A DNA stretch of 64,000 bases, from contig DASTHI010000026.1 in the NCBI GenBank assembly GCA_035718275.1, forward strand, positions 62,001 to 126,000. Direction: 5' to 3'. The stretch's first letter is position 1. Every line of letters starts with the position of its first letter. Position numbers and translations under genes: made by a program. The DNA comes from Pseudolabrys sp035718275. Its GTDB lineage: Bacteria > Pseudomonadota > Alphaproteobacteria > Rhizobiales > Xanthobacteraceae. Under the pieces are notes generated by a model, which was given only the letters and a program-made list of their open reading frames with translations, was not told the origin of the DNA and searched no databases. Below are positions 15,019 through 23,616 of the stretch, one piece after another.

Positions 15019-16509
15019 CTAGATAGCTTCCGCCAACAGGGACAATTGCCGCGGGCTTGCTTCCTGGGCCGCCAGATCGGTGAGCGGCGTGGGATAATCG
15101 CCTGTGAAGCAATGATCGGTGAACTGAGGACGAATAGGATCGCGCGCCTTGAACCCCATAGCGCGGTAAATGCCGTCAACAGAGAGAAACGCCAGCGAGT
15201 CGGCGCCAATGAATTTTCTCATGCCCTCCAGATCATGTGTCGCCGCCAGGAGCTTGTCCCGTTCCGGGGTATCAATGCCGTAATAGTCGGGATGCGTGAT
15301 CGGGGGAGAGGCGATGCGGAAGTGCACTTCTTTGGCGCCCGCATCGCGCATCATCTGCACAATCTTGCGTGAGGTCGTGCCGCGGACGATGGAATCATCG
15401 ACGAGGACGATGCGCTTGCCGCCAGCGACCGCACGATTGGCCGAGTGCTTGAGCCGAACGCCCTGATCGCGGATAGCCTGTGTGGGCTGGATAAACGTAC
15501 GGCCGACATAATGATTGCGGATGATTCCAAGCTCGTATGGAATCCCTGCTTCCTGAGCAAAGCCGATCGCGGCCGGCACTCCCGAATCTGGGACCGGGAC
15601 GATCACGTCCGCGCGCGCCGGCGCTTCCCTCGCAAGCTCTGCGCCCATGGTCTTGCGGACATTGTAAACGTGACGACCGCCGACGATCGAATCCGGTCTT
15701 GCGAAATAGATGTATTCGAATATGCACGGGCGCTCGGCCATCGGCGGAAACGGCTTGTGTGATTGCGCGCCATCCTCGTCGAAAATGACGACTTCGCCGT
15801 TTTCGACGTCGCGAACATATTGGGCGCCTATGATATCGAGAGCACAGGTTTCCGAAGCGAGGATCGGGCAGCCGTCGAGCTTGCCAATCACAAGCGGTCG
15901 GATACCGAGCGGATCGCGTGCTCCGACGAGCTTCTTATTGGTGAGGCCCACGAAGGCGTAGGCGCCCTCGAGTTGGCGCAGTCCTTCGATGAAACGATCC
16001 ACAAACCGATTACGCTTGGCCCGAGCCACAAGGTGCAGGATGACTTCCGTATCGGTCGTCGACTGCATCATTGCGCCATCGTGGACGAGGTCGCGGCGCA
16101 GCTTTATCCCGTTTGTCAGGTTGCCGTTGTGCCCGATGGCAAAACCGCCGGCATTGAGTTCGGCGAATAGTGGCTGCACATTTCGTAAAATCGTTTCGCC
16201 TGTCGTCGAATAACGTACGTGCCCGATCGCCGATGTGCCCGGCAGTCGATCGATCACCTCGCGTCGGGCAAACGCGTCTCCGACGAGACCGAGGCGCCTT
16301 TCTGAATGGAAGCGCTTCCCGTCGAAGGACACGATGCCTGCTGCTTCCTGGCCACGATGCTGTAGTGCGTGGAGGCCAAGCGCTGTGATGGCAGCTGCAT
16401 CGGGATGTCCGAAGATGCCGAACACGCCGCACTCCTCACGCAAGCGATCGGCATCAGGATCAAATTCAGAGTCGGCCAAACCGGCCATATTTCGCGAGGG
16501 GCTGTCCAT
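15019..16509 (-). CDS. purF: Amidophosphoribosyltransferase
   Basis: PurF makes 5-phosphoribosylamine from PRPP and glutamine, the first committed step of purine synthesis. From the ATG at 16509 the 496-residue proprotein has a 26-residue propeptide before Cys27 in REECGVFGIFGH, which becomes the N-terminal nucleophile after cleavage. The glutaminase half runs to about residue 250. The PRPP site VLVDDSIVRGTTSR lies in the phosphoribosyltransferase half. Although this is the propeptide-bearing class, three of the four Fe-S cysteines known in Bacillus subtilis PurF are replaced. The start overlaps the cvpA stop by one base (TAATG). Confidence 0.96.
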   Translation of the reverse strand: MDSPSRNMAGLADSEFDPDADRLREECGVFGIFGHPDAAAITALGLHALQHRGQEAAGIVSFDGKRFHSERRLGLVGDAFARREVIDRLPGTSAIGHVRYSTTGETILRNVQPLFAELNAGGFAIGHNGNLTNGIKLRRDLVHDGAMMQSTTDTEVILHLVARAKRNRFVDRFIEGLRQLEGAYAFVGLTNKKLVGARDPLGIRPLVIGKLDGCPILASETCALDIIGAQYVRDVENGEVVIFDEDGAQSHKPFPPMAERPCIFEYIYFARPDSIVGGRHVYNVRKTMGAELAREAPARADVIVPVPDSGVPAAIGFAQEAGIPYELGIIRNHYVGRTFIQPTQAIRDQGVRLKHSANRAVAGGKRIVLVDDSIVRGTTSRKIVQMMRDAGAKEVHFRIASPPITHPDYYGIDTPERDKLLAATHDLEGMRKFIGADSLAFLSVDGIYRAMGFKARDPIRPQFTDHCFTGDYPTPLTDLAAQEASPRQLSLLAEAI

Positions 16510-17108
16510 TAGCGGGTTCCGCCTGCTCTGGGTTGTATCAACAACTCCGACCGCTGGTCGGGCCCGGTATCGGGCGCATCCTGGTCCTCGGGTTTTGGCC
16601 TTTTCAGCCTCTTTAAGATGGTGCTTTCCGGATCGTCCGGCAACATCGACATCAGCCACTGCCCGGTGTTCTGGAGCACGATTTTCGACTTTGCGCCCCG
16701 TACCCATTCCGGCTGGCTGCGGTCCGGGACAAGCCATGCGAAGAAAAGGAACGCAACCACCACAATGACCAGCCCGCGGCCAAGCCCAAACAGAAATCCC
16801 AACGTCCGGTCAAGCGCACCGACCCGGCTGTCCAGAACCATGTCCGAAATTCGGGCCGTGATGATCGAGACGATCAGGAGGGTGATTAGAAAAACGCCGC
16901 CCGCCGAAGCGGCTGCAGCGACCATATCGCTGCTGAAGTACTGTTTGGCCATCGGCAGCACGCGTGAGTAGGAGTACAGCGTCACGACCGCGGCAATCGC
17001 CCAAGCTCCGATCGAGAGGATCTCGCGCATGAAGCCCCGGATCATGGCGAGGAGCCCCGAGATCAACATGACCGCCAGTAGGAGGATGTCGAGCAGCGTC
17101 ACAGGCAT
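16509..17108 (-). CDS. cvpA: CvpA family membrane protein
   Basis: The 199-residue product has four hydrophobic segments (about residues 5-22, 30-45, 64-84 and 102-125) and the CvpA pattern, including the LDILLLAVMLISGLLAMIRG start and the SRVGALDRTLGFLFGLGRG loop. CvpA is an inner-membrane protein first linked to colicin V production and commonly sitting before purF. Its direct function is not settled. The C-terminal 60 residues are hydrophilic and charged. The stop and the purF start share a base, so the two genes are translationally coupled. Confidence 0.92.
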   Translation of the reverse strand: MPVTLLDILLLAVMLISGLLAMIRGFMREILSIGAWAIAAVVTLYSYSRVLPMAKQYFSSDMVAAAASAGGVFLITLLIVSIITARISDMVLDSRVGALDRTLGFLFGLGRGLVIVVVAFLFFAWLVPDRSQPEWVRGAKSKIVLQNTGQWLMSMLPDDPESTILKRLKRPKPEDQDAPDTGPDQRSELLIQPRAGGTR

Positions 17109-17270
17109 GTTCGCTCAAGCGCTCCGCACCGGCAGGACGGCGAATCCGGGCAAGCCATAGCGGCTCCGGGGCGGCGCGGCAATGTCGGCTAAGTGCCTAA
17201 TTTTGAGCTCGTTTCTGCAACTGCGGCCAGACATGGGGCGGGGCCGCTGAGGGCGATTTCGATGGCGCGG

Positions 17271-17299
17271 TTTATAGCGGGCCTTCGCGATGTCGTCAC
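17271..17299 (-). promoter_or_regulatory. Candidate sigma-70 promoter for cvpA-purF
   Basis: On the minus strand GTGACG (17299-17294), a 17-base spacer and TATAAA (17276-17271) form a plausible promoter about 160 bases upstream of cvpA. The -35 box lies in the last codons of radA. The -10 box matches 5 of 6 consensus bases, the -35 box 4 of 6. This would let cvpA-purF be transcribed separately from radA. Confidence 0.4.
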
Positions 17300-18705
17300 C
17301 CGTCTTGTCCACGGGATTTGGAAACCGACTGCGGTCGTTTTCCACGGGCGGCGACATCAGCGACGAGATGGGCAAGATTTCCAAGATCGGTAACCTTAAG
17401 ACCAGGCTCAGGTGCTTCGGTGCGCGCCGCTTCAGGAGCGACCGCGCGCTTGAAGCCGAGCTTTGCGGCTTCCTTGAGACGCGCCGCGCTTTGCGCAACC
17501 GGGCGTACCGAGCCAGAGAGAGATACCTCTCCAAAAAAGACTGCATCGGATGGCAGCGGCGCGCCTACCAGCGAAGAGACGAGTGCAGCGGCGGCGGCAA
17601 GATCGGCCGCCGGTTCATGGATGCGCATGCCCCCCGCGACATTGAGATAGACATCGTGACCGCCCAGTCGCACGCCGCAATGGGCTTCCAGCACAGCCAG
17701 GAGCATCGCCAACCGGCTGGGGTCCCATCCGACAACGGCGCGTCGTGGGGTGCCGAGCGAGGTGGGAGCGACCAGCGCCTGTATTTCAACGAGCAGGGGC
17801 CGTGTGCCTTCAATCCCTGCGAAGACTGCGGTGCCAGGCTGTCCAAGATCGCGCTCCGACAGGAACAATTCGGAGGGATTGTTTACTTCGCGCAATCCCG
17901 AGCCGGTCATCTCGAATACCCCGATCTCGTCAGTGGGGCCGAAACGATTCTTGACCGCCCGCAGGATTCGAAACTGGTGTGAACCTTCACCTTCGAAGGA
18001 AAGTACGGCGTCGACCATGTGCTCCACTACGCGGGGCCCGGCGATCTGCCCATCTTTGGTCACGTGTCCCACGAGAATGATTGCCGCGCCGGATTTCTTC
18101 GCGAAGCGGATCAACGCCTGCGCTGCGCCACGCACCTGAGTGACGGTGCCCGGAGCGGAGTCGATCGTATCGGTCCACATCGTCTGGATTGAGTCGATGA
18201 CGATCAGGCTAGGGGTCCTGCCTTCTGAAAGCGTGGCGACGATATCCTCGATTGCGGTCTCGGCAGCGAGTTCGACGGCGCTCTCACGCAGGCCGAGACG
18301 ATCGGCGCGCAGCCGCACCTGCGCGACCGCCTCCTCGCCGGAGATGTACACGGCGCGATGACCTGCGCGGTCAAGCGCGGCGGTTGTCTGAATCAGCAAT
18401 GTGGATTTGCCTATGCCCGGATCGCCGCCCACGAGAAGAACGGAGCCCCGCACGAGGCCGCCGCCGGTCACCCGGTCGAATTCCGTGATACCCGTGGGCA
18501 GGCGAGGCGCTTCATGGGCCTCCTGGTCGAGGGTTTCGAGTGCAAACAAACGCCCTCTGCCGGGCTTACGGCCTGGACCGGTGGATCGTCCTTGCGCCTC
18601 CTCGGCAAGAGTATTCCATTCGCCACAGGATTCGCATTTGCCCTGCCATCGGCTGAATGCGGAGCCGCAGTTTTGGCATACAAAGCTGAAGCTGCGCTTG
18701 GACAT
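17296..18705 (-). CDS. radA: DNA repair protein RadA
   Basis: RadA is a hexameric DnaB-like ATPase that helps RecA-driven branch migration. The 469-residue protein starts with the zinc finger FVCQNCG...GKCESCGEW (two C-x2-C pairs). A RecA-like core follows with Walker A GGDPGIGKSTLL and the RadA-specific KNRFGPTDEIGVF motif. A Lon-protease-like C-terminal domain (about residues 290-450) completes it. The start at 18705 gives MSKRSFSFVCQNC; the longer frame upstream would place the finger far from the N-terminus. It lies between alr and cvpA. Confidence 0.96.
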   Translation of the reverse strand: MSKRSFSFVCQNCGSAFSRWQGKCESCGEWNTLAEEAQGRSTGPGRKPGRGRLFALETLDQEAHEAPRLPTGITEFDRVTGGGLVRGSVLLVGGDPGIGKSTLLIQTTAALDRAGHRAVYISGEEAVAQVRLRADRLGLRESAVELAAETAIEDIVATLSEGRTPSLIVIDSIQTMWTDTIDSAPGTVTQVRGAAQALIRFAKKSGAAIILVGHVTKDGQIAGPRVVEHMVDAVLSFEGEGSHQFRILRAVKNRFGPTDEIGVFEMTGSGLREVNNPSELFLSERDLGQPGTAVFAGIEGTRPLLVEIQALVAPTSLGTPRRAVVGWDPSRLAMLLAVLEAHCGVRLGGHDVYLNVAGGMRIHEPAADLAAAAALVSSLVGAPLPSDAVFFGEVSLSGSVRPVAQSAARLKEAAKLGFKRAVAPEAARTEAPEPGLKVTDLGNLAHLVADVAARGKRPQSVSKSRGQDG

Positions 18706-18799
18706 CCGAACCGCCAAAAAAGGAGAATCAAGCGTGCGGCGTTGGCCGCAACGTAATTGAGGCATGAGAACAATACAAGAACATTTAATCGAGAATAGT

Positions 18800-19975
18800 T
18801 CAGCCCTGGTAAACGCGGTGGTATCGCCGCCCAAGGCTGGTCAGCACCTCATAACCGATCGTGCCGGCAGCTGCCGCAAGTTCATCGACAGTCAAATTGC
18901 CACCGATAAGCGTGATCAGGTCGCCGCGATGAACGGCACCATCAGGCAGGGCCGTGATATCGATCGCAAGAAGGTCCATGGAAACGCGGCCTGCGAGGGG
19001 ACACCGGACCCCGCCGATAATGGCATCGGCTCCTGGTGCTGCATCTGAGGCACTCGCTGCCCGGGGGTAGCCGTCCGCGTAGCCTACTGCGACCACGGCG
19101 ATGCGCGTTGCATGCTTCGCGGTCCAGGTGGCGTCGTAACCGACGGTGTCGCCTTTGGCCACTTCGCGCACCTGAACGACGCGCGCGAGTAACTCGATGA
19201 CCGGCTGCATCGGGTTGGGACGGCCCGGCGTTGGATTGATGCCAAACAGGGCGGCTCCGGGGCGCACCATGTCGCAATGCGCACTGTCGCCCAGGAAGAT
19301 TCCGGACGAGTTGGCAAGCGAACCGGGAATGCCGCGGTAGAGGAGGCGCACCTCGCGAAAGAGCTGGATCTGGCGGTGATTGAGCGGGTGCGCCGGAATC
19401 TCCGCACATGCCAAATGGCTCATCAGCAATGAAATGCCGTGATTTTCTGTCCTTATCCGCGGCGCAAGAGCCGCGGCTTCATCAATCGATAGTCCCAAGC
19501 GGTTCATTCCCGTGTCGACGTGGAGTGCAGCGCCGCCGCGCCACTGATTGACCGAGCAGAACGCATCCCATTCAGCGAGTTCGACGAGGCTGCCGATAAC
19601 GGGCTGCGCGTTAATATCCGCGAAAGCCGGAGCCGTGCCGGGAAGGACGCCGCTTAGAACGTAGATTGTCGCCTCGGGAACGGCGGCCCGCAGCCGCAGC
19701 GCCTCAGAAAGATCTGCAACGAAGAATGTTTTGCAGCCCACGCGGGCCAGCGATTGGCTGACAGGCTCCAGACCACAACCGTAGCCGTCAGCCTTGACGA
19801 CCGCGGCGCATTCAGCCGGCATGGCGTGACGCCCGAGAGCCTCCCAATTGGCCACGATTGCCGAAAGATTGATTGTCAGTATTCCACCTGCCTCGGCCTC
19901 CTTTGCTCCAGATGTCGCAAAGGCAGTCCGCAGAGATTCGTTCGGCACGTTAGGATGCAAGGCCATCTCGGACAT
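18800..19975 (-). CDS. alr: Alanine racemase
   Basis: Alr interconverts L- and D-alanine with pyridoxal phosphate, supplying D-alanine for peptidoglycan. The 391-residue protein carries the PLP lysine in AVVKADGYGCG and the opposite catalytic tyrosine in DTVGYDATWTA, plus the LINPTP-like ALFGINPTPG and GRVSMD segments of the fold. The first 25 residues (to GAKEAEAG) are a poorly conserved extension; the ATG at 19964-19966 would shorten it by three residues. It is followed by radA with 94 bases between. Confidence 0.95.
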   Translation of the reverse strand: MSEMALHPNVPNESLRTAFATSGAKEAEAGGILTINLSAIVANWEALGRHAMPAECAAVVKADGYGCGLEPVSQSLARVGCKTFFVADLSEALRLRAAVPEATIYVLSGVLPGTAPAFADINAQPVIGSLVELAEWDAFCSVNQWRGGAALHVDTGMNRLGLSIDEAAALAPRIRTENHGISLLMSHLACAEIPAHPLNHRQIQLFREVRLLYRGIPGSLANSSGIFLGDSAHCDMVRPGAALFGINPTPGRPNPMQPVIELLARVVQVREVAKGDTVGYDATWTAKHATRIAVVAVGYADGYPRAASASDAAPGADAIIGGVRCPLAGRVSMDLLAIDITALPDGAVHRGDLITLIGGNLTVDELAAAAGTIGYEVLTSLGRRYHRVYQG

Positions 19976-20055
19976 CGGGATAGGGTTTAGCTGTCCCTCG
20001 TTGCCCCGTCCATGCGGGCCGCCCAGCCGGGCCCGCCGGCCCGCCAGCCAGCCAG

Positions 20056-21558
20056 CTATCCGATACGCTCAGGAACGTGGTTCTCGCGCGCAAGCGAGGA
20101 GAAGCGAGTTACCGCAGCATCGAATTGCAATTCGACGGTCCCCGTCGGCCCGTGGCGCTGCTTCCCGATAATCACTTCCGCCTTGCCGTGCACCTTATCG
20201 GCTTCTGCAAGCCATTCCGCGAACTTTTCACGGTTCGATTCCAAAGGCTTGCGCATTTGATGGTAGTACTCCTCGCGATAAACAAACAAAACAACGTCGG
20301 CATCCTGCTCGATAGACCCCGATTCACGAAGATCCGAAAGTTGCGGCCGTTTGTCGTCTCGACTTTCCACCTGTCGAGAGAGTTGCGAAAGCGCCAGGAT
20401 TGGAACGTTAAGTTCCTTGGCCAGTGCTTTGAGTTTCGTTGTGATTTCCGTAATTTCCTGGACCCTGTTCTCAGCTGAGCGTCGTGTCGAACCTTGCAGC
20501 AGTTGCAGGTAGTCGATGATCAGAATGTCCAATCCGCGCTGGCGCTTGAGCCTCCGCGCCCGCGCTGCAAGCTGCGCCACTGAAAGGCCTCCCGTTTCGT
20601 CCACGTAGAGTGGTATGTGTTGCAATTCGATTGAATAGTCCTTGATTTTCTCGAAGTCGCTTTCCGAGATGCCGCCGCGCCGGATCTGATTTGAAGGGAT
20701 TCCGGTCTGCTCGGCGATGATGCGGGTCGCCAGTTGCTCAGCAGACATTTCCAAGGAAAAGAAGCCGACTATTCCGCCGTTCACTGTGCTGGTGTGGCCG
20801 TCGGCTTTTACCTCGCCGCGCCACGCTCGAGCGATATTGTAGCCGATATTAGTGGCAAGAGCCGTCTTGCCCATCCCGGGCCGACCGGCAAGGATCACCA
20901 AGTCTGATTGTTGCAAACCTCCCATCATCCGGTCCAGATCGTCGAGTCCGGTCGCGATTCCGGAGAGCTTTCCGTCGCGCTGGAATGCATGCGCCGCCAT
21001 GTCGATCGCGGTCGTGAGTGCTTGCGCGAAACGCTGAAAGCCGCCGTCATACCGCCCCGTTTCGGCGAGTTCGTACAGTCGCCGTTCGGCATCTTCGATC
21101 TGGTTACGCGGCGAAAAGTCCACGGGCGCGTCGTAGGCAACATTGACCATGTCTTCGCCGACCTGGATCAGCGCGCGCCGGATCGAAAGATCGTAGACCG
21201 TGTGGCCGTAGTCCTCGGCGTTGATAATCGTCGTCGCTTCGGCGGCAAGCCGTGCGAGATATTGGCCGACAGTGAGGCCGCCGATGTCCATGCTGGCGTC
21301 GAGGAAGGTTTTCAGCGTGACCGGAGTTGCGAGCTTGCCGGCGCGTATGAGGTCACGGGCGAGTTGATAGATCTTCTGATGGATAGGCTCGAAGAAATGT
21401 GCCGGCTCCAGAAAATCGGACACTCGGTAGAAAGCTTCGTTGTTGACTAAAATAGCTCCCAGGAGCGCCTGCTCCGCCTCGATATTGTGCGGAGCGGAAC
21501 GATAGAGCTTGGCAGGTTCTTCGACCTGCTTGCGGGCTGTCGAATCAGCGAGGGCCAT
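20056..21558 (-). CDS. dnaB: Replicative DNA helicase DnaB
   Basis: DnaB is the hexameric helicase that unwinds DNA at the fork and binds primase. The 500-residue protein has an N-terminal helical domain (APHNIEAEQALLGAIL start) and a RecA-like C-terminal domain with Walker A GRPGMGKTAL, Walker B DILIIDYLQLL and the LSQLSRQVE and DLRESGSIEQDADVV motifs. No intein or insertion is visible. It precedes alr on the same strand by 80 bases. Confidence 0.97.
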   Translation of the reverse strand: MALADSTARKQVEEPAKLYRSAPHNIEAEQALLGAILVNNEAFYRVSDFLEPAHFFEPIHQKIYQLARDLIRAGKLATPVTLKTFLDASMDIGGLTVGQYLARLAAEATTIINAEDYGHTVYDLSIRRALIQVGEDMVNVAYDAPVDFSPRNQIEDAERRLYELAETGRYDGGFQRFAQALTTAIDMAAHAFQRDGKLSGIATGLDDLDRMMGGLQQSDLVILAGRPGMGKTALATNIGYNIARAWRGEVKADGHTSTVNGGIVGFFSLEMSAEQLATRIIAEQTGIPSNQIRRGGISESDFEKIKDYSIELQHIPLYVDETGGLSVAQLAARARRLKRQRGLDILIIDYLQLLQGSTRRSAENRVQEITEITTKLKALAKELNVPILALSQLSRQVESRDDKRPQLSDLRESGSIEQDADVVLFVYREEYYHQMRKPLESNREKFAEWLAEADKVHGKAEVIIGKQRHGPTGTVELQFDAAVTRFSSLARENHVPERIG

Positions 21559-21671
21559 GGATATCGGTGCTTACCCGGAAATTGTGGCATAGCACGCGAT
21601 TTGCCGGAGCAATCCTGTACTCGCAGGCTTGCCCCGCAATTCACAAGCGGTATGGAGCCGGTGGGTAAGGC

Positions 21672-21688
21672 CGGTTAGTTGTTAACCG
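21672..21688. repeat. Small hairpin between cfa and dnaB
   Basis: CGGTTA (21672-21677) and TAACCG (21683-21688) are inverted arms around a 5-base loop, in the 151-base gap between the cfa stop and the dnaB start (both minus-strand genes). It may be part of dnaB promoter control or of the cfa upstream region. There is no T-run on either side. Confidence 0.3.
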
Positions 21689-21709
21689 CTCAGCGTTGGT
21701 GCCGCCGGG

Positions 21710-22960
21710 CTATTCTCCGGCAAGTCTCAGCGGAGGTCGTCCGCTGCTTTCAGACAAGGCCAAGCGACGCTCTTCCCGGGCAATGTAGTCGCGGGTCATC
21801 GGCACCACGCCTTGTCGCTTGGTAAGTTGTATCTGCATCACCATCATGTTCTGCTCTCGAAACGACATCTCGGATGCAGCCAGATAGAATTCCCACATAC
21901 GCACGAAACGAGGCTCATAGATACGTTCAACATCCTCGCGGTGCGCGAGAAAACGCTCGCGCCACGCCTTAAGCGTTTCGGCATAATGCAGCCGGAGGAT
22001 TTCGATATCTGTGACCAGCAGCCCAGAACGCTCGATAATCGGTAGCACTTCAGAAAGTGCCGGAATATAGCCGCCCGGAAAAATGTACTTTGCAATCCAT
22101 GGGTTGGTAAAGCCGGGCCCTTCCGATCGTCCGATCGAATGCAGCACCATAATGCCGTCATCGGCAAGGAGTTGAGCGCATTTTTGGAAAAACGCGTCGT
22201 AATATCCAACTCCGACGTGTTCGAACATTCCTACGGAAACAATGCGGTCGAAACGACCATTGGCGTCACGATAATCCTGAAGCAAGAAGCGGGCTCGCTC
22301 GGCAAGACCTCTCTCTGCAGCCCGCTCATTGGCGATCGCATGCTGTTCCTGCGACAATGTGATGCCGGTTACGTTGGCACCGGCAAACTCGGCAAGATAA
22401 AGGCCCAGACCGCCCCAGCCGCAGCCTATATCGAGCACCTTGTATTCGCGAGAAATCCTGAGTTTGGCGGCCAGATGCCGCTTCTTGGCCAACTGGGCGT
22501 CATCAAGCGACATCCCCTCAGTTTCGAAATAGGCGCAACTGTATTGTCGGTCTGCGTCGAGAAAAAGCGAATACAGCCGGCCATCGAGATCATAATGGTG
22601 GGCCACGTTGCGGCGGGCGCGCTTGCGCGGATTGAATTGTGCAAGCCGCCGGGCAATGTAGCGGAGGATCCATTGCGGGCGCGCCCAAGTCGGGACCTCC
22701 GCCTGCTGGCCAAGCGCAATAGCAAGTACGTCGGCAATGGTGCCTTGCTCGACAACCAGCGTGCCATCCATATAGGCTTCACCGAATTTCAGCTCCGGAT
22801 CAAAGAGGATGCCGAGCTCGGCCGCGCGTGTGGTGAAACGCACCGCCACCGGCGTTCCAGTCCCATCGCCGAATGTGAAAGTAAGCCCGCGCGAGGTGGT
22901 GAGAGTGAACTGTCCTCGCCGGATAAATCGCTCAAGTACAAATCGAAGCAACCGGTCCAT
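21710..22960 (-). CDS. cfa: Cyclopropane-fatty-acyl-phospholipid synthase family
   Basis: The enzyme adds a methylene bridge from SAM across the double bond of unsaturated phospholipid acyl chains at the membrane. The 416-residue protein has a divergent N-terminal lipid-binding half, the NVAHHYDLDGRLYSLFLDADRQYSCAYF segment around residues 120-150, and the SAM site VLDIGCGWGGLGLYLAE. The start at 22960 has GGAGG six bases upstream, so the longer frame to 23005 was rejected. Members of this family can also be SAM methyltransferases that make methyl-branched lipids, so the exact product is not certain. Confidence 0.9.
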   Translation of the reverse strand: MDRLLRFVLERFIRRGQFTLTTSRGLTFTFGDGTGTPVAVRFTTRAAELGILFDPELKFGEAYMDGTLVVEQGTIADVLAIALGQQAEVPTWARPQWILRYIARRLAQFNPRKRARRNVAHHYDLDGRLYSLFLDADRQYSCAYFETEGMSLDDAQLAKKRHLAAKLRISREYKVLDIGCGWGGLGLYLAEFAGANVTGITLSQEQHAIANERAAERGLAERARFLLQDYRDANGRFDRIVSVGMFEHVGVGYYDAFFQKCAQLLADDGIMVLHSIGRSEGPGFTNPWIAKYIFPGGYIPALSEVLPIIERSGLLVTDIEILRLHYAETLKAWRERFLAHREDVERIYEPRFVRMWEFYLAASEMSFREQNMMVMQIQLTKRQGVVPMTRDYIAREERRLALSESSGRPPLRLAGE

Positions 22961-23076
22961 CGGCCGCCTCCGATCGCTTCGGTCCAGCCTTGCTGCCACC
23001 TCCAAAGTGGCAACGCCGCGGGACCCACATACGTTCGGGACCCATAATTAATCAAAGTTCCGCGACACCAGCAATC

Positions 23077-23088
23077 CTGCAATTGCAG
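23077..23088. promoter_or_regulatory. 12-bp palindrome between cfa and the cytochrome gene
   Basis: CTGCAATTGCAG is a perfect palindrome in the divergent region, about 117 bases before cfa and 103 before the cytochrome gene. It has the size of a dimeric regulator site. No regulator gene is adjacent and no family can be named. Confidence 0.35.
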
Positions 23089-23141
23089 ACGGGGATATGT
23101 GTGGCGCAGCTCATATTTTGCTGCAGAATGAGGTATCAAGG

Positions 23142-23169
23142 CCTAAGACGGATTGAGCTGGGTCTTAGG
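23142..23169 (+). repeat. Perfect 8-bp inverted repeat in the cytochrome leader
   Basis: CCTAAGAC (23142-23149) and GTCTTAGG (23162-23169) are exact arms with a 12-base loop, ending 21 bases before the cytochrome start codon. It could be an operator or an mRNA hairpin near the ribosome-binding site. Confidence 0.45.
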
Positions 23170-23190
23170 ATTGATCGAGTGAGGGCGCCT

Positions 23191-23541
23191 ATGGCTATGA
23201 CATTATTGTACCGCCTCGCATGTGCGGGGGCGGTACTGGCAATGTGCCTTGGGGGGATAGCCGCTGCGCAGGAAAATCTCGATAAGGGCAAGACTCCCGC
23301 CCAGCTTTTTGCCTCTGACTGCGCCGTCTGCCACAGGTCCCCCAAGGGGCTGGCCAAATCGGGCGGACTGTTCGGCCTCGATAACTTTTTGCGTGAGCAT
23401 TACACGGCCAGTCGCGAATCCGCATCAGCGATTGCCGGCTATCTCAGGTCCCTCGACGCTACTCCGGCGTCCCGACCGGCCAAGCGGGTGAAGTCCGACA
23501 AAAAAGATAATTCTCGCGGAGCGAAGGCGGCAGATAGATAG
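23191..23541 (+). CDS. Small periplasmic c-type cytochrome
   Basis: The 116-residue precursor has a signal peptide ending near AAAQ (residue 27) and one haem c motif, CAVCH, at residues 44-48 in LFASDCAVCHRSPKGLAK. The mature chain of about 90 residues is followed by a Lys/Arg-rich tail. No methionine follows the haem motif, so the second iron ligand must be another residue or is missing. The ATG at 23191 follows GAGGG. An electron-transfer role in the periplasm is likely, with an unknown partner. It faces rplI convergently. Confidence 0.85.
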   Translation: MAMTLLYRLACAGAVLAMCLGGIAAAQENLDKGKTPAQLFASDCAVCHRSPKGLAKSGGLFGLDNFLREHYTASRESASAIAGYLRSLDATPASRPAKRVKSDKKDNSRGAKAADR

Positions 23542-23616
23542 CCAGCGATGGCGCAGGCAGCGTCTCCGCAGCGGAGCTACGGATGCCTGGCCTGTTCGCA
23601 AGGGCCTCAGCCGCCT

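Noticed and set aside
22990..23190. N-terminal extension of the cytochrome gene up to 22990
   Set aside because: The extension would place a signal peptide in the middle of the protein; the ATG at 23191 has a good ribosome-binding site.
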